Source: an uncultured Rhodopila sp. (GTDB lineage Bacteria > Pseudomonadota > Alphaproteobacteria > Acetobacterales > Acetobacteraceae). Taken from it: a stretch of DNA of 37,483 bases. The notes below the pieces were generated by a model that was not told the DNA's origin, made no database searches, and worked only from the letters and a program-made list of their open reading frames with translations. Where the stretch lies: contig CAINOE010000210.1 of NCBI GenBank assembly GCA_903851415.1, positions 1 to 37,483 on the forward strand, written 5' to 3'. The position numbers and the translations under genes are program-made. This document shows, in pieces, positions 32,427 to 37,483 of the stretch. Each line of letters begins with the position of its first letter. Positions within the stretch are counted from its first letter, which is position 1.

Positions 32427-32612
32427 ATGGTCCCTCCGGAACGAGGGTTAAACGGGAATGCGGCCGTCTCGGGTCTCCGGGGCGAACCGCAGCTGCCCCC
32501 GCAACTGTATGCGGTTAGCCGAGCGCCGGCATAGCCACTGGACACCGGGTCACTGGACACCGGGCCGGGAAGGCGGCGCAAGGCTCCGACCCGCAAGCCA
32601 GGATACCGGCCA
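32427..32612 (+). promoter_or_regulatory. Cobalamin riboswitch controlling cobW-cobN, with internal duplication
   Basis: Landmarks: AAACGGGAATGCGG (32450-32463), AGCTGCCCCCGCAACTGTAT (32491-32510), ATAGCCACTGG (32531-32541), GCCGGGAAGG (32564-32573) and a B12 box variant GCAAGCCAGGATACCGGCC (32593-32611). The conserved CACTGG segment lies in a 15-base tandem repeat (32536-32550 and 32551-32565), an insertion not present in the other two copies. Confidence 0.94.
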
Positions 32613-32724
32613 ACGAAGCAGTGCTGACGCGGCGGGCGGGGTGCCCCGGCGCGGTTCGGTTTCGTGCCGGATGAGTTGCCGTACCCCATCGCCGAGTCCG
32701 CAAGGCTCGGCTACGGAGGTGGGA

Positions 32725-33759
32725 ATGCGGCAGGCCATGACGAAAATCCCGGTGACCATCGTCACCGGCTTCCTGGGATCGGGCAAGACGACCCTGATCC
32801 GGCATGTGCTGGAGCACGCTCACGGCCGCCGCCTCGCGCTGATCATCAACGAATTCGGCGATGTCGGCGTGGACGGGACGATCCTGCGCTCCTGCGGCAT
32901 CGACACCTGCCCGGACGAGAACATCGTCGAACTCGCCAATGGCTGCCTGTGCTGCACCGTCGCCGACGATTTCATCCCCGCCATCGAGGCCCTGCTGGCG
33001 CGCACGCCGCAGCCGGACCACATCATTATCGAGACCTCCGGCCTGGCTTTGCCGAAGCCGCTGGTGAAGGCGTTCGACTGGCCGGAGATCCGCACGCGCC
33101 TGACCGTGGATGGCGTCATCGCCGTGGTCGATGGCGCGGCGGTCGCCGACGGCCGCTTTGCTGATGATCCGGCGAAGCTGGCCGCCCAGCGGGCCGCGGA
33201 CGGCGCGATCGATCACGAAAATCCGCTGGAAGAGGTCTACGAGGACCAGCTTCTGTGCGCCGACATGGTGGTGCTGAACAAGGCCGATCTGCTGACGGCG
33301 GAGACGGCGCGGCGGGTGATGGCAGAGATCCGGGCCGCTGTGCCGCGCGCCGTCAAGGTTGTCGAGACCCGCGAAGGCCGCGTCGACCCTGCCGTTCTGC
33401 TCGGCCTGGGCGCGGCGGTGGAGGACGACCTCGCGCAGCGCCCGTCGCATCACGACGCCGAAGAGGGCCATGATCACGACGACTTCGAGAGCTTTGTCGT
33501 CGACATCCCGGCGACGAGCGATCCGGCGGCGCTGGTGACCCGGCTGGCGGCGATCGCGGAGCAGTTCGACGTGCTGCGGATGAAGGGCTTCGTGGAAGTG
33601 TCCGGCAAGCCGATGCGCCTGCTGGTGCAGGGCGTCGGCCAGCGCTTCCGCCATCAGTTCGACCGTCCCTGGGCAGCGGACGACCGCCGCAGCCGGCTGG
33701 TGGTCATCGGCGAAAAGGGCATCGACCGCACCGCCATCGCCGCGTCGCTGGCCGCCTAA
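32725..33759 (+). CDS. cobW: CobW GTPase (cobalt metallochaperone family)
   Basis: A COG0523 GTPase of 344 residues: P-loop GFLGSGKTT (15-23), the metal-binding CLCC (CxCC) at 74-77, VVLNKADL as the guanine-specificity motif, and a His/Asp-rich SHHDAEEGHDHDD stretch (about 236-248). CobW is thought to deliver Co2+ to the CobNST chelatase. ATG 32725 follows GGAGGT (32715-32720); the frame upstream is riboswitch sequence. It precedes cobN by 11 bp in one transcript. Confidence 0.96.
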   Translation: MRQAMTKIPVTIVTGFLGSGKTTLIRHVLEHAHGRRLALIINEFGDVGVDGTILRSCGIDTCPDENIVELANGCLCCTVADDFIPAIEALLARTPQPDHIIIETSGLALPKPLVKAFDWPEIRTRLTVDGVIAVVDGAAVADGRFADDPAKLAAQRAADGAIDHENPLEEVYEDQLLCADMVVLNKADLLTAETARRVMAEIRAAVPRAVKVVETREGRVDPAVLLGLGAAVEDDLAQRPSHHDAEEGHDHDDFESFVVDIPATSDPAALVTRLAAIAEQFDVLRMKGFVEVSGKPMRLLVQGVGQRFRHQFDRPWAADDRRSRLVVIGEKGIDRTAIAASLAA

Positions 33760-33770
33760 GGCCACGTCCG

Positions 33771-36700
33771 ATGCATCTGCTGCGCGTCGAGTCCCGCTCC
33801 ATCGACGGCACCGCCGAGGCCGTGGACCTCGGTCAGAGCGCGGCGGACATCGTCGCGCTGTCGTTCACGGACACGGATCTTGCGGTGCTGGCGGCGGCCT
33901 GGGAGGCGGCATGCGGGACCTTGCCGAGCCTGCGGCTGGCCAGCCTCGCATCGCTGCGGCATCCGTACTCGGTCGATCTGTATGCTGAAAAGGTGCTGTC
34001 CAGGGCCCGCTTCGTGCTGGTCCGGCTGCTTGGCGGCATGGACTACTGGCGCTACGGCGTCGATGAGCTGGCCAACCTGGCGCGGTCGTCCGGCTTCCAC
34101 CTCGCGATCGTCCCCGGCGACCACCGGATCGACGAGCGTCTGGACGAGGCGTCCACGCTCCCCCCGGAAGCGCTGCGCCGCATCGGCGCCTATTTCGCCG
34201 CCGGCGGGGTCGAGAACATCGCCGCGTGCCTGCGCTTCGCCGCCGGGTATTTTTCCCCGCAACCCGCCGCCCCGGTTCCCGCGCCGGTCCCGTCGTTCGG
34301 TTTTTTCGATCCGGCGATGCCGGGCGCGGCGATGGGGTCGTCATGGCCCTCCGTCCCCCCGTCATGGCCCGGCTCGTCCGGGCCACCTATAGCGGCACGT
34401 GCTTGCGGCGGTGGCCCGGACAAGCCGGGCCATGACGACGGAGGGACGAGGGCACCCTCCGCCCTCATTGTCTTCTACCGTGCCGCGATGCTGGCTGCCG
34501 ACACCGCACCCGTCACCTCCCTGGCGCAGGCGCTGTCCTACCGCGGCTTCCATGTCGCCGCCGCCTACGTGACGAGCCTGAAGGACGAGACCGCCGCCCC
34601 CGCCCTGCGCGCCCACCTCGCTGCCCATCGGCCGGACGTGATTTTGAATTTGACAGCGTTTTCGGCGCGGCTGGACGCCGGCGGGTCGGTTCTCGACACC
34701 GCCGGTGCGCCGGTTTTCCAGTTGGCGCTCAGCGGCGGCAGCCACAAGCAGTGGGCGGCGTCCCAGCGCGGCCTCGGGCCGGCCGATCTGGCGATGAACG
34801 TCGTGCTGCCGGAGCTTGACGGCCGGATCATCGCCGGTGCGATCTCGTTCAAGGCCGAGACGCAACGCAACGCGGTGCTGGAGTTCACCCGGCTGGTGCA
34901 CCAGCCGGTGCCGGACGGCATTGCCTATGCAGCCGATTTGGCGCTCGGCTGGGCGGATTTGGCGCGGACGAAGCGGGCGGACAGGCGCCTCGCCTGCATC
35001 CTGTCGGACTACCCCGCCAAAGCCGGCCGCACCGGCTACGCCGTCGGCCTCGACACGCCCCGCAGCGTCATAGCCATAACCGAACGGCTGGCGCGGGAGG
35101 GCTATGCGGTCGAGCGGCTTGATGATGAAGCCGCGTTGGCGGCGGCTTTGTCAGGCGGCCCCGACATGGCAGGCGAAGGGCCGCCTTCGGCCACCATGAC
35201 GGGTTTGAGCGTCCGCGACTACGAACGCCTCCTGGCCACGCTGCCGGCCGCCTTCGTCGCGCGCATCCGCGCGGCGCACGGCGACCCGGCGGACGATCCC
35301 GCCGTCCGCGGCGGCACGTTCTGCTTCAGGATCGTCCGCGCCGGCAACATCTTGATTTCCGTGCAGCCCGATCGTGGCAACACAGCCAGCCGCAAGACCG
35401 AGTATCACGACGCGGCACTCCCGCCCCGCCACGGCTACGTCGCCTTCTACCTCTGGCTCCGCATGGTCGAGCGGGTCCACGCCATCATCCATTGCGGCAC
35501 CCACGGCACCCTCGAATGGCTGCCCGGCAAGGCCACGGCGCTGTCCGAAGCCTGCGCGCCCCGGGCGGTCCTGGGCCCGGTGCCGCTGATCTACCCGTTC
35601 ATTGTCAACAACCCGGGCGAGGCCGCGCAGGCCAAGCGGCGGACCGCGGCGGTCACCATCGGTCACCTCACCCCCCCGCTGACCGTCTCCGGCAGCCACG
35701 GCGCCGCGGCGGAACTGGAGGGTCTGTTCGACGAATACGCCGAAGCCCAGTCGCTCGACCCGCGCCGCGCCACCCGCCTGGCCGAACTGATCATGGCCCA
35801 TGCCCGCGACACCGGCCTGGCCGCAGAGTCCGGCGTCGGACCCGATGAAGACCCGGAAGCGGCGCTCCCGAAACTCGACGCCTGGCTGTGCGACCTCAAG
35901 GACATGCACATCGGCGACGGCCTGCACGTGTTCGGCCGGACCCCGGAGCGGATCGCCGAGACAGCCGCTTCGCTCGCCGCCCTGACCGGATCGCAGCAGC
36001 CGGACGTCACGGCGCTGATCGAATCCTGCGCCGAAGCGGAGATGCGCGGACTGCTGGCCGCCCTCGACGGCCGCTTCGTGCCGCCCGGCCCGGCGGGCGC
36101 CCCGGCGCGCGGCCGCATCGACGTGCTGCCGACGGGCCGCAACCTCTACAGCGTCGACCCGCGCGCGGTGCCGACGCGCACCGCCTGGGAAATCGGCCGC
36201 CGCACCGCCGAGGCGCTTCTCACGCGCCACGCCCAGGACCATGGCGAGTGGCCGCAGCGGATCGTGCTCGATCTCTGGGGCAGCGCGACGATGCGGACCG
36301 GAGGCGACGATCTGGCGCAGGCCTTCGCGCTGCTCGGCGTGCGGCCGCGCTGGGACGCCGGCTCCAGCCGCGTCGCCGGCTTCGACATCCTGCCGCTGGC
36401 GGTGCTCAACCGCCCGCGCATCGACGTGACCCTGCGGATTTCCGGCCTGTTCCGCGACGTCTTCCCGGCGCAGATCGCCCTGTTCGACGATGTCGTGCGC
36501 GAGGTCGCGGCGCTGGACGAGGCGCCGGAGGACAACCCGCTCGCCGCCAGCGTCCGCTCCGGTTCAGCCGACACCGGACGGCGCATCTTCGGCGCCGCCC
36601 CCGGAGCCTACGGCATCGGCCTGTCGCGCGCCCTGGCCGAAGGCGACTGGTCGGATCGAGACGGGCTCGGCGAGGCCTATCTCAGGGCCACGTCGCACGC

Positions 36701-37277
36701 CTATGGCGCCGGGTCCGAAGCCACGCCCGCCGCGCCCGACTTCCGCAGCCGGGTCGCCGAGGCGGATGCCTTCGTCCATGTCCAGGACATGCCCGGGCAG
36801 GACGTGCTGGATTCCGACGCCTTCGCCGAACACGAGGGCGGGTTTGCCGCCGCCGCCGCGTCGCTCGGCAACCGGCCGGCGCTGTATCACGCCGACACGA
36901 CCAACCCGGACAGATCGAAAATCCGGACGGTGCGCGAGGAGGTCGCCCGGGTGCTGAGGGCGCGCGCCACCAACCCGCGCTGGCTCGCCGGGCAGATGCG
37001 CCACGGCTACCGGGGCGCGGCGGAGATCGCCCGGACGGTGGACAATGTCTGCGCCTACGCAGCACTCGCCGGTGTGGTGGACGACCGCCAGTTCGACCTG
37101 CTGTTCGACGCGACGATTGGCGACGAGACTGTCAGAGGCTTCCTGACCGCGGCCAATCCCGCCGCCGCGCAGGCGATCGCGGAGCAGTTCGCCGAAGCCA
37201 TCAGGCGCGGGCTATGGACCACGCGGCGCAATGCGCCCGCCGCCGTCATGGCGGAGATGAGGATGGACGGGCGATGA
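33771..37277 (+). CDS. cobN: Cobaltochelatase large subunit, with in-frame palindromic-repeat insertion
   Basis: CobN is the large subunit of the ATP-dependent CobNST complex that inserts Co2+ into hydrogenobyrinic acid a,c-diamide. The protein has 1168 residues and an open frame throughout. Characteristic segments include GGMDYWRYGVDEL near the N-terminus, then SALIVFYRAAM, FSVQPDRG-like ISVQPDRGNT, IIHCGTHGTLEWLPGK (active-region HGTLEW), PFIVNNPGEAAQAKRR and, late, VHVQDMPGQDVLDSDAFAEH and NPRWLAGQMRHGYRGA. Residues about 197-222 (PSWPGSSGPPIAARACGGGP and PDKPGHDD) are encoded by palindromic repeat E, in the linker before SALIVFYRA. Its stop overlaps the next ORF as ATGA. Confidence 0.96.
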   Translation: MHLLRVESRSIDGTAEAVDLGQSAADIVALSFTDTDLAVLAAAWEAACGTLPSLRLASLASLRHPYSVDLYAEKVLSRARFVLVRLLGGMDYWRYGVDELANLARSSGFHLAIVPGDHRIDERLDEASTLPPEALRRIGAYFAAGGVENIAACLRFAAGYFSPQPAAPVPAPVPSFGFFDPAMPGAAMGSSWPSVPPSWPGSSGPPIAARACGGGPDKPGHDDGGTRAPSALIVFYRAAMLAADTAPVTSLAQALSYRGFHVAAAYVTSLKDETAAPALRAHLAAHRPDVILNLTAFSARLDAGGSVLDTAGAPVFQLALSGGSHKQWAASQRGLGPADLAMNVVLPELDGRIIAGAISFKAETQRNAVLEFTRLVHQPVPDGIAYAADLALGWADLARTKRADRRLACILSDYPAKAGRTGYAVGLDTPRSVIAITERLAREGYAVERLDDEAALAAALSGGPDMAGEGPPSATMTGLSVRDYERLLATLPAAFVARIRAAHGDPADDPAVRGGTFCFRIVRAGNILISVQPDRGNTASRKTEYHDAALPPRHGYVAFYLWLRMVERVHAIIHCGTHGTLEWLPGKATALSEACAPRAVLGPVPLIYPFIVNNPGEAAQAKRRTAAVTIGHLTPPLTVSGSHGAAAELEGLFDEYAEAQSLDPRRATRLAELIMAHARDTGLAAESGVGPDEDPEAALPKLDAWLCDLKDMHIGDGLHVFGRTPERIAETAASLAALTGSQQPDVTALIESCAEAEMRGLLAALDGRFVPPGPAGAPARGRIDVLPTGRNLYSVDPRAVPTRTAWEIGRRTAEALLTRHAQDHGEWPQRIVLDLWGSATMRTGGDDLAQAFALLGVRPRWDAGSSRVAGFDILPLAVLNRPRIDVTLRISGLFRDVFPAQIALFDDVVREVAALDEAPEDNPLAASVRSGSADTGRRIFGAAPGAYGIGLSRALAEGDWSDRDGLGEAYLRATSHAYGAGSEATPAAPDFRSRVAEADAFVHVQDMPGQDVLDSDAFAEHEGGFAAAAASLGNRPALYHADTTNPDRSKIRTVREEVARVLRARATNPRWLAGQMRHGYRGAAEIARTVDNVCAYAALAGVVDDRQFDLLFDATIGDETVRGFLTAANPAAAQAIAEQFAEAIRRGLWTTRRNAPAAVMAEMRMDGR
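34360..34437. repeat. Palindromic repeat copy E, inside cobN in frame
   Basis: Arms CGTCATGGCCCGG / CCGGGCCATGACG and internal GGGCCACC / GGTGGCCC are intact. The length is 78 bp, exactly 26 codons, and no stop is introduced. A partial GTCATGGCCC lies just upstream (34339). Confidence 0.88.
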
Positions 37278-37423
37278 GCGGGGACAGCAGACGGTTTAGC
37301 TTATCGTCATGGCCCGGCTGGTCCGGGCCACCCGTCGCGGCACGTGCGGCGACAGGTGGCCCGGACAAGCCGGGCCATGACGCTCAGAGATCCGCGGCTT
37401 GCTCCCGGACCGTCCCCAAATGA
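37274..37423 (+). CDS. 49-codon mini-cistron between cobN and cobH, carrying repeat F
   Basis: ATG 37274 overlaps the cobN stop (ATGA), and its TGA (37421-37423) overlaps the cobH start (ATGA). Most of the ORF (SSWPGWSGPPVAARAATGGP then DKPGHDA) is palindromic repeat F read in the same frame as in cobN. The short flanks (MSGDSRRFSL and QRSAACSRTVPK) match nothing I know. In many related clusters cobG or another cob gene sits between cobN and cobH, so this could be a remnant kept for translational coupling, or simply chance. Confidence 0.4.
   Translation: MSGDSRRFSLSSWPGWSGPPVAARAATGGPDKPGHDAQRSAACSRTVPK
37305..37382. repeat. Palindromic repeat copy F
   Basis: A 78-bp copy with full arms and internal GGGCCACC / GGTGGCCC pairing, the same length as the cobN copy, between cobN and cobH. 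Confidence 0.88.
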
Positions 37424-37483
37424 CCAGGCACCACGACTACATCCGCGACGGCGCCGACATCTACCGGCGCTCCTTCGCCATCA
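37420..37483 (+). CDS. cobH: Precorrin-8X methylmutase, N-terminal fragment (runs off window)
   Basis: The 21 visible residues include HHDYIRDGADIYRRSFAI, matching the CobH opening (.DY.RD.A.IY..SF..IR.E). CobH moves the C11 methyl group to C12, converting precorrin-8X to hydrogenobyrinic acid. The start overlaps the preceding mini-cistron's stop as ATGA. Further aerobic-pathway genes presumably follow to the right. Confidence 0.8.
   Translation, partial: MTRHHDYIRDGADIYRRSFAI

Noticed and set aside
35888..37423. 511-codon frame overlapping cobN
   Set aside because: All but its last 49 codons are an out-of-frame shadow of cobN; only the part from ATG 37274 has an independent context and is listed.
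1..37483. CRISPR array
   Set aside because: The repeats seen are dispersed palindromes far apart; no regularly spaced direct repeats of 25-40 bp were found.

Overview
The window is GC-rich, densely coded DNA from a Gram-negative alphaproteobacterium. The aerobic cobalamin genes (cobN, cobW, cobH), lpxB, ubiG, a PPi-dependent phosphofructokinase and the lysC/ubiG divergent pair fit the Acetobacteraceae/Rhodospirillales. The assignment is by gene content and protein style only; no search was run. The left edge cuts an IS256-family insertion sequence.

Layout. 1-5200 is mostly housekeeping: nitronate monooxygenase and lysC leftward, then ubiG, a Phd/VapC toxin-antitoxin pair with its own promoter and palindromic operator, and lpxB. 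5400-9200 is an accessory stretch. It holds a small hydrophilic ORF, several small or broken antitoxin genes, at least three of them without a visible toxin, and two convergent AT-richer genes of unknown function. 9200-11330 carries a VWA-domain gene and a deleted second copy of its 3' half, which together flank an NYN-domain gene. 11539-18480 holds AMP nucleosidase, a broken exported-protein gene, a cytochrome b plus molybdopterin oxidoreductase pair, a membrane diguanylate cyclase with a C-terminal hemerythrin domain, and PPi-phosphofructokinase.

18675-37483 is a cobalamin and cobalt region: cobC and cobD (divergent, with overlapping start codons), cobQ, an OprB-type porin, a two-gene unit of unknown function, cbiMNQO, a two-barrel outer-membrane protein, a NiCoT-type Ni/Co permease, cobW, cobN and the start of cobH. 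Three cobalamin riboswitches, each about 15-45 bases downstream of a sigma70-like promoter with a 17-base spacer, precede cbiM, the two-barrel protein and cobW-cobN. The simplest model is that low B12 induces an outer-membrane pore, an inner-membrane cobalt transporter, a metallochaperone-like GTPase and the cobaltochelatase together, so cobalt entry is tied to corrin-ring synthesis. The riboswitch-controlled two-barrel fusion is the most interesting candidate for an undescribed component.

A family of palindromic repeats (about 31-96 bp, arms CGTCATGGCCCGG / CCGGGCCATGACG) is scattered between genes. One copy lies in frame inside cobN. Another lies, in the same reading frame, in a 49-codon mini-cistron joined by ATGA overlaps to both cobN and cobH.
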